Assembly: GCA_002753135.1 (NCBI GenBank)
Contig: PDZV01000006.1
Location: 1-64,000, forward strand
Length of the DNA stretch: 64,000 nt
Direction of reading: 5' to 3'
Source of the DNA: Magnetococcales bacterium WMHbinv6
GTDB lineage: Bacteria; Pseudomonadota; Magnetococcia; Magnetococcales; Magnetaquicoccaceae
The stretch's first letter is position 1. Every line of letters starts with the position of its first letter. The translations under genes and the position numbers were made by a program. Of the stretch, positions 35,944-45,312 are shown in pieces. The notes beneath the pieces were generated by a model. The model was not told where the DNA came from. It did no database searches and worked only from the letters and a program-made list of their open reading frames with translations.

Positions 35944-37473
35944 ATGTTTCTCGACCGTACCCGTATTCTGACCACCCTGCACGCCGCTTTTGCCCACCGG
36001 CGCTTGCTGGTGGTCGGTGATCTGATGCTCGATCGCTACCTGTGGGGCGAGGTGAGCCGTATCTCGCCAGAAGCACCGGTACCGGTGGTCCGCCTGCTCA
36101 AAGAGACCGAAAGCGGTGGTGGCACGGCCAACGTGGCGCTCAATCTGGTCAACCTGGGGCTGCACACCTCGCTGGCCGGTTGGGTCGGCAACGACACCGC
36201 CGGTCACCGCCTGCTGACCCTGTTGCAACAGGCCGGTATCGATACCTCGTTGATCCATACCCTGCCCGACCGCCCCACCATCAGCAAAACCCGGATCATC
36301 GGCGGCCATCAACAGATGCTGCGTCTGGATCTGGAAGAAAACCGCCCCCTGGATGATGCTTTTATCAGCCGCTGCCAACAACAGTTGCTGGATCATATCC
36401 ACCATCCGGCGACACGACCGCAGGCGATTGTTCTCTCCGACTACGGCAAAGGCCTGTTGCAGCCTGGCCTCTGCCAGGCCTTGATCCAGGCAGCGCGGGC
36501 CGCCGGGATTCCGCTTTTGGTCGATCCCAAAGGGATGGACTACAGCAAATATCGCCAGGCAACCGTCATCACTCCCAACCGACGCGAATTGATCGAGGCG
36601 GTCGCCGCTCAGGAGCAGGCGATGATTCCCGCCGAGGCACTTGATCGCCTGTTGGCCGCCGGGGAACGGTTGCGGCACTCTTTGGCCATCGATTGGCTGG
36701 CCGTCACCTTGAGCGAACAGGGCATTGCCCTGCTGGAACAGGACAAAGAGCCGCGACGCATTCCGGCCATGGCCCGCGAAGTGTATGATGTCTCCGGGGC
36801 CGGTGATACGGTGATCAGCACCCTGGCCGCCAGTCTGGCCGCTGACCTGCCGATCATGGACAGCCTGCATCTGGCCAACCTGGCCGCCGGGGTGGTGGTC
36901 GGCAAGTTGGGCACCACACCAATCACCCGGGTCGAACTGCTCTCCGCCCTGGCCGATGATGCCCATCTGGCCCAATCGGATAAAATTTGTTCTCTGGAGA
37001 GCGCCCTGGCCCGCGTCAATCAATGGCGACAACGCGGTGAACGCATTGTGTTTACCAATGGTTGCTTTGATCTGCTGCATGCCGGTCATGTCACCTATCT
37101 GGAAAAAGCCCGCCTGCTGGGGGCCCATCTGGTGGTCGGTCTCAATACCGATCGTTCGGTACGGGCCCTGAAAGGAGCCAATCGCCCGATCATCCATGAA
37201 GCTGACCGGGCCCGCGTTCTGGCCGCCATGGCCTCGGTCGATCTGGTCGTCCCCTTCGATGAAGAGACACCGCTGACCTTGATCCGTACCCTGCAACCCC
37301 ATATCCTCGCCAAAGGGGCTGACTATCAGGAACACCAGGTGGTCGGCGGTGAGGAGGTCAAACAGTGGGGCGGCAGTGTCGCCCTGGTGCCCCTGGTGGA
37401 AGGGCGCAGTTCCAGCCGCATCATGGCCCATATTCAACGCCAAAACGAAGATTCATCCCAACAAGGAGCCTGA
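35944..37473 (+). CDS. hldE: Bifunctional heptose-7-phosphate kinase / heptose-1-phosphate adenylyltransferase
   Basis: HldE performs two steps towards ADP-heptose for the LPS core. Residues about 1-330 are a ribokinase-fold kinase (VVGDLMLDRYLWGEVSRISPE; DVSGAGDTVISTLAASL). Residues about 360-509 are a nucleotidyltransferase with FTNGCFDLLHAGHVTYLEKA and a GRSSSRIM tail. Length is close to E. coli HldE (477) plus a longer N-terminus. ATG 35944 follows TauE by 28 bases; the hldD RBS is embedded in its 3' end. Confidence 0.95.
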   Translation: MFLDRTRILTTLHAAFAHRRLLVVGDLMLDRYLWGEVSRISPEAPVPVVRLLKETESGGGTANVALNLVNLGLHTSLAGWVGNDTAGHRLLTLLQQAGIDTSLIHTLPDRPTISKTRIIGGHQQMLRLDLEENRPLDDAFISRCQQQLLDHIHHPATRPQAIVLSDYGKGLLQPGLCQALIQAARAAGIPLLVDPKGMDYSKYRQATVITPNRRELIEAVAAQEQAMIPAEALDRLLAAGERLRHSLAIDWLAVTLSEQGIALLEQDKEPRRIPAMAREVYDVSGAGDTVISTLAASLAADLPIMDSLHLANLAAGVVVGKLGTTPITRVELLSALADDAHLAQSDKICSLESALARVNQWRQRGERIVFTNGCFDLLHAGHVTYLEKARLLGAHLVVGLNTDRSVRALKGANRPIIHEADRARVLAAMASVDLVVPFDEETPLTLIRTLQPHILAKGADYQEHQVVGGEEVKQWGGSVALVPLVEGRSSSRIMAHIQRQNEDSSQQGA

Positions 37474-37476
37474 TCC

Positions 37477-38430
37477 ATGTATATCGTCACCGGCGGTGCC
37501 GGTTTTATCGGATCCAATATTGTCGCTGGTCTCAACCAGGAGGGCCACAACCACATTCTGGTGGTCGACAACCTGCATAAGGGCGATAAATTTCTCAACC
37601 TGCGTGATCTGAATATCGCTGATTTCATGGACAAAAACGAATTTCGCGAACGGGTGCGCCACGGCTATTTTCAGGATAAAGCGATTAAGGCCATCTTTCA
37701 TCAGGGTGCCTGCTCCGACACCATGGAGTATGATGGCCGCTATATGATGGATAATAATTTTACCTACTCCAAAGAGGTGTTGCAGCTGGCACTGGACAAA
37801 GGGGTGCCGCTGATCTACGCCTCCAGCGCCGCCGTCTACGGTGCCAGCACCACCTTTGTCGAAGATCCGCAAAACGAAAAACCCCTCAATGTTTACGGCT
37901 ATTCCAAACTGCTCTTTGATCGCCATGTGGAACAGTTGCGTCCACAAATACACAGCACCGTGGTCGGGCTGCGCTATTTCAATGTCTACGGCCCACGGGA
38001 GCAGCACAAAGGGCGCATGGCCTCCATGGTCTATCAACTCTATCAGCAGCTGCGCAGCAGTGGCGTTGCTCAACTTTTTGCAGGTTCCGGCGGCTATGGC
38101 GATGGGGAACAACGGCGGGATTTTATCAGTGTGGCCGATGTGGTGCGCATCAACCTGAGCCTGGCCAGAAAAAATAATCTGCAGGCAGTCTGCAACGTCG
38201 GTACCGGTTTAAGCCGCAGCTTCAACGATATTGCCCGCCATCTCTGCCATCTGCTGGGACAAGGCAGCATCCACTACAAAGCGATGCCGGAAGGATTGGC
38301 CAAAAAATATCAAAATTTTACCGAGGCTGATGTCAGCCGCTTGCGCTCCCTGGGCTTTGCCGAACCGTTCACCACCCTGGAAGAGGGCATCACATCGTTT
38401 GTCGCCAGTGAACAGGCGCTGGCCGCTTGA
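37477..38430 (+). CDS. hldD: ADP-L-glycero-D-manno-heptose 6-epimerase
   Basis: HldD inverts C6 of ADP-heptose. This is a short-chain dehydrogenase fold of 317 residues with IVTGGAGFIGSNIV, HQGACSDTMEYDG, YASSAAVYG, and the catalytic Tyr and Lys in NVYGYSKLLFD. LRYFNVYGPRE and QRRDFISVAD are also typical. AGGAG lies eight bases upstream, inside hldE; the gap between the genes is three bases. Confidence 0.96.
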   Translation: MYIVTGGAGFIGSNIVAGLNQEGHNHILVVDNLHKGDKFLNLRDLNIADFMDKNEFRERVRHGYFQDKAIKAIFHQGACSDTMEYDGRYMMDNNFTYSKEVLQLALDKGVPLIYASSAAVYGASTTFVEDPQNEKPLNVYGYSKLLFDRHVEQLRPQIHSTVVGLRYFNVYGPREQHKGRMASMVYQLYQQLRSSGVAQLFAGSGGYGDGEQRRDFISVADVVRINLSLARKNNLQAVCNVGTGLSRSFNDIARHLCHLLGQGSIHYKAMPEGLAKKYQNFTEADVSRLRSLGFAEPFTTLEEGITSFVASEQALAA

Positions 38431-38445
38431 GCGTTGCCAGTCGCC

Positions 38446-39468
38446 ATGAACCACTCCGACGCCATTCTGCTGATCGGCCCCTCCTGGGTCGGCGACATGG
38501 TGATGGCCCAACCCCTGCTGATGCTGCTTAAACAACGGCAACCGCAGCGGGCCATCGATGTGGTTGCCCCGCCATGGAGCTTGCCCCTGTTGCAACGCAT
38601 GGCGCAAGTGCGGCAGGGTGTTGCCCTGGCGGTCGGCCATGGCCGTCTGGATCTCTCTGCCCGACGGCAACTGGCAGTCGCCCTGCGTGGCCGCTATCAA
38701 CAGGCCATTCTGCTGCCCAACAGCTTCAAATCGGCCCTGTTGCCCTTTTGGGCAAACATTCCGCGCCGCACCGGCTTTTTGGGCGAGTGGCGTTACGGTC
38801 TGCTCAACGATATTCGTCCGTTGCACAAAGAGTGCTTGCCGCGCACCGTCGACCGTTTTTTGGCCCTGGGGGCTGAAGTCGGGGAACCCCTGCCCCCCTT
38901 GCCGCTGCCGCAGTTGACTGCCATCCCGCAACAGGCCAGTACCACCTTGCGCCAGTGGTTGCCGGATGGCCTCGTGCGCCCCTTGTTGCTGCTCTGTCCG
39001 GGGGCAGAGTTTGGCTCTGCCAAACGGTGGCCCGCCGAACGGTTTGCCGAGCTGGCCCGTCTGGCCGAGGCCAGAGGGTGGCAAACACTCCTGCTCGGTT
39101 CGCACAAAGAGCAGACCATCGGTGCCCACATTGCCGCCCTGGCCGGCTCGCGCTGCCTCAACCTGATCGGACACACCTCCCTGGAACAGGCCGTCGATCT
39201 GCTCTCTCTGGCCGCTTGTGTGGTCAGCAACGATTCCGGCCTGATGCACGTTGCCGCCGCCCTCGGTCGACCGGTGGTGGCCCTGTTCGGCTCCTCGGAC
39301 CCCCATCATACCCCACCGTTGGGCAAACATACCCGTATCGTCACCTTGGGCCTGCCCTGCGCACCCTGCTTTCGCCGCCACTGCCCGATGGCGGATCTGC
39401 CCTGTCTGGGCGGCATCACGGCCCACTCCGTTCTGGAACAGGTGGAAAAACCGTGGCCAGCGCCCTGA
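38446..39468 (+). CDS. waaF: ADP-heptose:LPS heptosyltransferase II
   Basis: WaaF adds the second heptose to the inner core at the cytoplasmic face of the inner membrane. The 340 residues (GT9 fold) show IGPSWVGDMVMAQPLL at the start, LCPGAEFGSAKRWPAERFA in the donor region, and SNDSGLMHVAAALGRPVVALFGSSDP. The cysteine-rich end CAPCFRRHCP matches WaaF. The start ATG 38446 is 15 bases after hldD. Confidence 0.93.
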   Translation: MNHSDAILLIGPSWVGDMVMAQPLLMLLKQRQPQRAIDVVAPPWSLPLLQRMAQVRQGVALAVGHGRLDLSARRQLAVALRGRYQQAILLPNSFKSALLPFWANIPRRTGFLGEWRYGLLNDIRPLHKECLPRTVDRFLALGAEVGEPLPPLPLPQLTAIPQQASTTLRQWLPDGLVRPLLLLCPGAEFGSAKRWPAERFAELARLAEARGWQTLLLGSHKEQTIGAHIAALAGSRCLNLIGHTSLEQAVDLLSLAACVVSNDSGLMHVAAALGRPVVALFGSSDPHHTPPLGKHTRIVTLGLPCAPCFRRHCPMADLPCLGGITAHSVLEQVEKPWPAP

Positions 39469-40460
39469 CGCGACCCTGGCCGCTGCGCGTGCGCCATCGC
39501 CTGGAGTGGCTGCTTCTGCAGACTCTCCTGCCCTGGCTGCAATCCGGCGATCTGGCCCAAGCCAGCCGCCGCGCCCAGCGGCTTGCCCGCCTGTTGCGCT
39601 GGCTGTTGGCCTCCGAATGGCGTTGGGCACAGAACAATCTGTACCTGGTCTATGGCGACCATCTCACCCCTGCCGAGCGGCTCCGTCTGGCGGCCATGGC
39701 CATGGAAAACATGGTACTCACCCATCTGGACGGCTTGCGCCAGGATCCCTTTTCTATTCTCAATCACGACTCGGAAGCGCGGACCATTCTGCAGGAGTGC
39801 CTCGCACAGGGTCGTGGGGCCATCATTTGCGGTGTGCATCTCGGCTCCTGGGAAATTGGCCTGAAATGGTTCGCCTCCCTGGGTTTTCCCATTCATGTCG
39901 TCTATCGGCACAGCAACAACCCGCTGAGTGAACAACTTTTCATGGCCGCCCGCGCCCATTACGGCGTGCAGTGGATCCGGCGCGACGAGCCGCTCAAACT
40001 GCTGCGGGCGCTGCAAAAACGCCACATTCTGGTGTTGATGACCGACATCAACCAACGCCGCGATGGCATTCCCGTCCCCTTTCTCGGCACAACAGCCCTC
40101 TCTCCGGCAGGACCGGCCCGCCTGGCCAAGCGTTGGCAGGTGCCCCTGTTGCCGCTGGTCTGTGTGCGCGAGCAGACCGGCCAGTTTCGCATTCTCAACG
40201 GCCCTCTGCTGACCGCCAACGCCGATGAAGACGAAGTGGCCCTGACCGCACGGATTTATGCCTGTTGCCAACCCTGGATCCATCACTATGCCGAACAATA
40301 CAACTGGCTGCATGCCCGCTGGCGTTCCCGACCCGATGGCTCGCTCTGGCAGCGTACCATCTCTGCCGAAGCGCTTGCCGCCGCCCGTCTCACCCCTCCG
40401 GCGCTTCCGGCAGAACGGGTACACCATTTGTTGAACTCCAGACCGGATAAGCCACGCTGA
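39453..40460 (+). CDS. lpxL: Lipid A late acyltransferase, LpxL/HtrB family
   Basis: This enzyme adds a secondary acyl chain to Kdo-lipid IVA. The 335-residue protein has GVHLGSWEIG with the H-x4-E acyltransferase motif, IRRDEPLKLLRALQKRH, LMTDINQRRDGIPVPFLG, and a terminal NWLHARWRSRP. I choose GTG 39453 because AGGTGG sits seven bases before it and the conserved body starts just after. That makes a 16-base overlap with waaF. Its stop touches the waaC start. Confidence 0.9.
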   Translation: MASALTRPWPLRVRHRLEWLLLQTLLPWLQSGDLAQASRRAQRLARLLRWLLASEWRWAQNNLYLVYGDHLTPAERLRLAAMAMENMVLTHLDGLRQDPFSILNHDSEARTILQECLAQGRGAIICGVHLGSWEIGLKWFASLGFPIHVVYRHSNNPLSEQLFMAARAHYGVQWIRRDEPLKLLRALQKRHILVLMTDINQRRDGIPVPFLGTTALSPAGPARLAKRWQVPLLPLVCVREQTGQFRILNGPLLTANADEDEVALTARIYACCQPWIHHYAEQYNWLHARWRSRPDGSLWQRTISAEALAAARLTPPALPAERVHHLLNSRPDKPR

Positions 40461-41470
40461 TGCAAAAAATTTTACTCATCAAAACCTCCTCCCTGGGCGA
40501 TGTGCTGCATCTGCTTCCGGCCCTGAGCGATGCCCGTCGCTTTCACCCCAACCTGCGCTTTGACTGGCTGGTTGAAGAGGCCTTTGCGGAGATTCCCGCC
40601 TGGCATCCCAGCGTGCAGCGGGTGATTCCGGTCGCCCTGCGCCGCTGGAAAAAAGAGCCCTTTCTCTCTGTGTGGCGGGGCGAACCGCAACGTTTCTGGC
40701 GCGCCATTCATCTGGATCGTTATGATGCGGTAATCGATGCCCAGGGGTTACTGAAAAGCGCCATTTTAGGCTGCCTGGCGCACGGTCGACGCTACGGCTA
40801 TGATTTTCGCTCCGCCCGCGAACCGCTGGCAACACTGTTGTACCAGGCAAAAGAGCAGGTTGACCGCGACCTGCACGCCCTGACCCGCCTGCGCATCTTG
40901 TTCGCCGCCATTTTCGGCTACCCCCTGCCGCGTTCGCCCGCCGATTATGGCTTAAGCAAACGGTTTCCCAGAGCAAACGATCCCTCTTTTGATTGGATTT
41001 TTATTCCCGGCACCACCTGGAAAAGCAAACTGTGGCCACAACAGCATTGGCAAACTCTGGCCGCTCTGGCAGCAGCAGAGGGCCGGGTACTGCTGGTCTG
41101 GGGCACGCTCGATGAACTGACCCGCGCCAAACAGATTGCCGCCGTCGCCCCGGAGCGGATCCGTGTTGCCAGCAAAGGTTCTTTGAGCCAACTGGCCACC
41201 GCCTTGGCCGCAGCCAAAGGGGTGGTGGCTGTCGATACCGGTCCCGGCCATCTGGCCGCTGCCGTCGGTACACCGGTTGTCGGCCTCTACGGTCCCACCG
41301 ATCCGCAACGCACCGGCAGCGTTGGTCCACAACAGCGCCTGCTGCAGGGGATGTGTGCGCAACTGCCCTGTCGGCAACGTCTTTGTCCGTTGGATGACCC
41401 ATCCCCCTGTCTGCAGGCACTGCCCCCGGAAATGGTTTGGCAGGCCCTGCAACAACAGAGCCTCTCATGA
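40460..41470 (+). CDS. waaC: LPS heptosyltransferase I
   Basis: WaaC attaches the first heptose to Kdo. The 336 residues begin ILLIKTSSLGDVLHLLPALSDA, the family signature. LRFDWLVEEAFAEIPAWHP, IDAQGLLKSAIL, PGTTWKSKLWP and VAVDTGPGHLAAAVGTPVVGLYGPTDP follow. It overlaps lpxL by one base and the next gene by four. Confidence 0.94.
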   Translation: MQKILLIKTSSLGDVLHLLPALSDARRFHPNLRFDWLVEEAFAEIPAWHPSVQRVIPVALRRWKKEPFLSVWRGEPQRFWRAIHLDRYDAVIDAQGLLKSAILGCLAHGRRYGYDFRSAREPLATLLYQAKEQVDRDLHALTRLRILFAAIFGYPLPRSPADYGLSKRFPRANDPSFDWIFIPGTTWKSKLWPQQHWQTLAALAAAEGRVLLVWGTLDELTRAKQIAAVAPERIRVASKGSLSQLATALAAAKGVVAVDTGPGHLAAAVGTPVVGLYGPTDPQRTGSVGPQQRLLQGMCAQLPCRQRLCPLDDPSPCLQALPPEMVWQALQQQSLS

Positions 41471-42216
41471 ACAGGGTGCCGCTCTCTGCCGTGCTGGTTA
41501 CCTGCAACGCCGCCGAACAGTTGCCCGACTGTTTGGCCAGCCTCTCCTGTGTCGACGAAATTGTGGTGGTCGATTCCGGCAGCCAGGATCACACCTGTGC
41601 CCTGGCCCAAGCGGCGGGTGCCCGTCTGCTGCACCATGAATGGGCCGGTTTCGGGCCACAAAAAAGGTGGGCGGTACAACAGGCCCGTCACGACTGGGTA
41701 TTATGCCTGGATGCCGATGAACGGCTTTCCGCCGCCTTGCAGGAACAGATTCGTACCCTCCTGGCCGCCCCTCCGCCCTTTTCTGCCTATCGACTGGCCC
41801 GTTGCAACCGGTTCATGGGGCGCTGGTTGCGCCATGGTGAAGGGTATCCCGATTGGGTGGTGCGCCTGTTTGACCGGCGTCAGGCACAATGGAGCGCCGA
41901 CAAAGTCCATGAACGGGTGGAAAACAGCGGCAGCATCGGCACCCTGCACGGTGATCTGTTGCACGACTCGGCCATCTCGCTGCATGACTATCTGAGCAAA
42001 CAGAATCATTACACCACCCTGCAGGCACAACGACTGTGCGCCGAGGGCAAACGGATCCATCTCGGCCATCTGTTGTTGAGCCCTCTGGCGCGCTTTATCA
42101 AATTTTATTTTCTGCGGCGGGGATTTCTCGATGGCATACCGGGACTGGTACACATTCTCATCGGCTGTGGCAACAGCTTTATCAAATATGCCAAAGGGAT
42201 GGCGCTGCGTCTGTGA
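41467..42216 (+). CDS. Glycosyltransferase family 2, WaaE-like
   Basis: The 249-residue GT-A enzyme has VLVTCNAAEQLPDCLASL, DEIVVVDSGSQDHT, and the metal-binding LCLDADERLS. The end has a hydrophobic amphipathic tract (KFYFLRRGFLDGIPGL) typical of WaaE/KdtX, which adds glucose to heptose I or modifies Kdo. It is last in the heptose operon, and its stop is four bases from the convergent hda stop. Confidence 0.85.
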   Translation: MNRVPLSAVLVTCNAAEQLPDCLASLSCVDEIVVVDSGSQDHTCALAQAAGARLLHHEWAGFGPQKRWAVQQARHDWVLCLDADERLSAALQEQIRTLLAAPPPFSAYRLARCNRFMGRWLRHGEGYPDWVVRLFDRRQAQWSADKVHERVENSGSIGTLHGDLLHDSAISLHDYLSKQNHYTTLQAQRLCAEGKRIHLGHLLLSPLARFIKFYFLRRGFLDGIPGLVHILIGCGNSFIKYAKGMALRL

Positions 42217-42220
42217 CCAG

Positions 42221-42976
42221 CTACAAGTGCAAAATCTCTTTGGCCAAGGGAACAGTCAAGGGACGTTTGCGCAGCAGACCGGCCTCATCCAGTCGCTCCA
42301 GAGCGGTGATATAATCGGGAATGCGGCGTGGCAGGCGGCTGTGCAAAAATTTCAACAATTCGTCGCTGCAGCGCACCTGACGATCTTCCACCATTTTGCT
42401 CAGGATGGCAGCCAGCATTTCATCACTGGCCGCTTCCAGGGCAATGGCCGAACCCCATAATAATCGGGAACGCAAATCTTCGCGCAGCCCTGTCAACCAC
42501 TGCGGCGATTGCCGACTGGCCACCAGCATTCGTCCATCCGGCAATTCACGCATCCGGTTGAACAGATACAAGATTCCCTCCTGCAATACCGGTCGACACG
42601 TCACCTCCTGCAGATCATCCACCGCCACCAGGCGGCAGGCCGCATAACGGCTGAGAAACTGGCTCAACGCCTGTTCGGCACTCTCCTGCAGTTGCCCGTG
42701 CAGCGCCGCCAGATCCAGATAGATGGCCGACTCTTCCCCCTCCCGCGCACGACAATGGGCCACCGCCGCCTGCAACAAATGGCTTTTGCCGGTACCCGCT
42801 TCGCCGGTCAACAGCAGCACCGTCGCCCGTTGCATCATGGGGGGGTCACGGTTTTCTGCCAGCGCCAGCACCGCCTCTGCCGCACGCTGGTTGGCCTCGC
42901 CGACCACCAACGTGTGGAAAGTGCAGACCGGATTGAGCGGAAAGGGAAAAAGGGTCTGGATAGCAGAAGAGATCAT
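42221..42976 (-). CDS. hda: DnaA-like regulatory ATPase (Hda/HdaA)
   Basis: The 251 residues have the AAA+ core of DnaA without the DNA-binding domain IV. The Walker A motif is LTGEAGTGKSHLLQAA, Walker B is RLVAVDDLQEV, sensor 1 lies near LVASRQSP, and a C-terminal lid follows. Hda promotes hydrolysis of DnaA-ATP to prevent re-initiation. The start is ATG 42976 (MISSAIQTLFPF), overlapping pgsA by four bases; this pairing is common in alphaproteobacteria. Confidence 0.87.
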   Translation of the reverse strand: MISSAIQTLFPFPLNPVCTFHTLVVGEANQRAAEAVLALAENRDPPMMQRATVLLLTGEAGTGKSHLLQAAVAHCRAREGEESAIYLDLAALHGQLQESAEQALSQFLSRYAACRLVAVDDLQEVTCRPVLQEGILYLFNRMRELPDGRMLVASRQSPQWLTGLREDLRSRLLWGSAIALEAASDEMLAAILSKMVEDRQVRCSDELLKFLHSRLPRRIPDYITALERLDEAGLLRKRPLTVPLAKEILHL

Positions 42977-43521
42977 GCGGGCGTGATCCGTTCCTGTTCT
43001 GTGGCCAAACGACTCCAGCGCATCACATAGCTGCCCCCGGAGAGCAAGGTGGTCAGCGCCGTGATGCCGATCAGACCGTCCAGCCAGAGCGTGGCAAAAT
43101 GTCCGTCCGCCGTATACATCACCCAGGACAACAGTATCATCTGGTTGACCGTATTCCACTTGCTGATCCACAACGGCTCAATGCGCAAGGCACCGGTCAC
43201 CATGCGGAATACAATTGCCCCGCCAACAATCACCACATCGCGGGTGACCACCAACAAAGTCAACCACAGCGGCAACAACCCCAGCACCGTCAGGGTAATG
43301 TAGCCCGACAACAGCAACAGTTTATCTGCCAACGGATCCAGATGACGCCCCAGTTCGGTCTCCATCTGCCAGCGTTTGGCCACATAGCCATCCAGGGCAT
43401 CGGTCAATCCTGCGGCGACAAACAGCATCAACGCGGCTGACAACATGTTTTCCATCAACAGCCAGATCAGCATTGGCACGAAAACAATTCGCAACAATGA
43501 CAAAGCGTTGGGCAAATTCAT
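42973..43521 (-). CDS. pgsA: CDP-diacylglycerol-glycerol-3-phosphate 3-phosphatidyltransferase family
   Basis: The 182-residue membrane enzyme has the CDP-alcohol phosphotransferase motif spread over LTDALDGYVAKRWQMETELG and RHLDPLADK. The pattern is D-G-x2-A-(K)-R-x8-G-x3-D-x3-D with all acidic residues kept. It makes phosphatidylglycerol phosphate or a related lipid. About four to five helices are visible. It overlaps both neighbours by four bases. Confidence 0.88.
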   Translation of the reverse strand: MNLPNALSLLRIVFVPMLIWLLMENMLSAALMLFVAAGLTDALDGYVAKRWQMETELGRHLDPLADKLLLLSGYITLTVLGLLPLWLTLLVVTRDVVIVGGAIVFRMVTGALRIEPLWISKWNTVNQMILLSWVMYTADGHFATLWLDGLIGITALTTLLSGGSYVMRWSRLATEQERITPA

Positions 43522-44693
43522 GGCAACTGTAAAAGCAGTTCGATCCGATTCGACGGTGCAACAGCCGCCGCCGGAAGCGGTTCCACTTTGGCACCCAACT
43601 GTGTCAGCAACTCCTGCAATTGATTGTCCTGACCTTGATATTCAATCTGCAGGGTGGCCTCGGTGGCCCGTTCCTCGACAAATTTCAGACCGACCACACC
43701 GGCAGAGGAGCGCAATTTATTGGTAAACTGAGAAAATTGCGCCAATTTTGGCCCATGAATCACCCGCAGTTGTGCCACATGCTGCAACGCCGGATTAATG
43801 GTATGGGCCTGAATCCAACGGTCCGTGACCTGTTGCAACAGCTCCCGCACCAGTTGGGATGCCGGACATTTGCCTGTTTCACCGCTTTCGCTACAACGGG
43901 TTGCCCCCTCCTTTGCCGCCACACTGGCCACGATGGCCTCCTGGCTGCCACCGACACCCGACAGTTGTGCCTGCAGGCTTGGGGTGCCACTTTTGCCCTT
44001 GCCCGCTGCCGTGCTGCCGAGTTGGACTGCCAGCGTCCAGAGTTGATCCGTACCATAACGACCGGCAACCCACTGCTTGAGAGCCGGATCCGCAGCCTTG
44101 GCCCGTTCCCAGCTCAACTGGGCCATATCCTCCAGATCACCCAGGGGCATCACCATCGGCATGGCAAACGCCTTGCCCTCCTCCAGCAAGCTTTTCTGCA
44201 GCAGGGCCTCCACTGCTGCCGCTTCCCCTTCCGCACCACCCTGAGCGCGCACCAGCACCAAGACCGGCGGATGGCGGCTTTCATTATAGGCCATCCCTTT
44301 TTCCGCCAGGGCCGCCGCGATCCCTTTGGCCGAAAAGGTCACTTCCACCAAAATATGCAGGGCGTTACCCCGTTGGGTCTCGCCGACAATCTGCACCCGT
44401 TCGCTGAACCGTTTTCCCCCCTGCAACAAGCTGTTGAAAAAGCCCTTTTCTCTCTCCAGATCGGCGCGGGTGAACATGCGGCTGAACAGGCGTTCCAGAG
44501 CCATTTTTTTCGCCTTTTCCAGCCCGATACTACGTGGCTCTTGTCCTGCAGGCAGTGGCAACGGTACCACGGCTTCTGCCCCCACTTGATAAAAATGGTT
44601 TGGTTCAGCCCACACGGGCGTTGCCAACAGGGCCCATACCGCCAGGATGAATCCATATCCTTTTGCCAACCTCACGTGCCAATCCAGACCCAT
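43518..44693 (-). CDS. Exported DUF2066 protein
   Basis: The 391-residue product has a signal peptide (YGFILAVWALLATPVWA) and a DUF2066 layout. The N-terminal part has SIGLEKAKKMALERLFSRM, and the C-terminal part has RVIHGPKLAQFSQFTNKLRS and VEERATEATLQIEYQG. GGGAG lies seven bases before ATG 44693. DUF2066 genes commonly precede pgsA-hda in alphaproteobacteria; the function is unknown. The gap to gmhA is 28 bases. Confidence 0.83.
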   Translation of the reverse strand: MGLDWHVRLAKGYGFILAVWALLATPVWAEPNHFYQVGAEAVVPLPLPAGQEPRSIGLEKAKKMALERLFSRMFTRADLEREKGFFNSLLQGGKRFSERVQIVGETQRGNALHILVEVTFSAKGIAAALAEKGMAYNESRHPPVLVLVRAQGGAEGEAAAVEALLQKSLLEEGKAFAMPMVMPLGDLEDMAQLSWERAKAADPALKQWVAGRYGTDQLWTLAVQLGSTAAGKGKSGTPSLQAQLSGVGGSQEAIVASVAAKEGATRCSESGETGKCPASQLVRELLQQVTDRWIQAHTINPALQHVAQLRVIHGPKLAQFSQFTNKLRSSAGVVGLKFVEERATEATLQIEYQGQDNQLQELLTQLGAKVEPLPAAAVAPSNRIELLLQLP

Positions 44694-44721
44694 TTTTTTC
44701 TCCCGCAATATGGCAATACTG

Positions 44722-45312
44722 TCACTTGTCCGCCGGTTGAAACATGCCCCGTTCCACATAGGCACAGAGCAAATGACCAACCAGCAAATGGCTTTCCTGA
44801 ATTCTGGGCGTCACCGTGGCCGGAATCCGTAAACAGAGATGACACAAATCGGCCATTTTGCCCCCGGAAGAACCGGTCAGACCAACCACGGTGATACCCA
44901 TGCGCCGTGCCGTGGCAATGGCGTGCAAAATATTGGGTGAATTGCCTGAGGTACTGATGGCCAGGAGCAAATCCCCCGCTTTGCCATTGCCTTCAATCTG
45001 GCGGGAAAACAGCAGCTCATAGCCGTAATCGTTACCGATGGCGGTCATGATGGAGCTGTCGGTGGTCAGGGCGATGGCTGGCAGTGCCGGTCGATCAAAA
45101 TAGAAGCGACTGACCAGCTCCCCGGCAATATGTTGGGCATCGGCAGCCGAGCCGCCATTGCCGGCAATCAACAATTTGCCGCCCGCCCGATAGACCGCCA
45201 AGGTCAGCTCACACACCTGCACCAACTCGGCAAGCCAGGCCGCATCCTGCAACAGGCGTTGCTTGACGGCGATACTCTCCTGAATCTGTTCTTGCAAAAA
45301 TAAATCTTTCAT
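44722..45312 (-). CDS. gmhA: Phosphoheptose isomerase
   Basis: GmhA converts sedoheptulose-7-phosphate to heptose-7-phosphate, feeding HldE. The 196-residue SIS-domain protein shows LLIAGNGGSAADAQHIAGELV, LTTDSSIMTAIGNDYGY, AISTSGNSPNIL and LTGSSGGKMADL, plus the catalytic-type PRIQESHLLVGHLLC. It is away from the main heptose cluster, on the opposite strand, and overlaps the usp stop by four bases. Confidence 0.94.
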   Translation of the reverse strand: MKDLFLQEQIQESIAVKQRLLQDAAWLAELVQVCELTLAVYRAGGKLLIAGNGGSAADAQHIAGELVSRFYFDRPALPAIALTTDSSIMTAIGNDYGYELLFSRQIEGNGKAGDLLLAISTSGNSPNILHAIATARRMGITVVGLTGSSGGKMADLCHLCLRIPATVTPRIQESHLLVGHLLCAYVERGMFQPADK

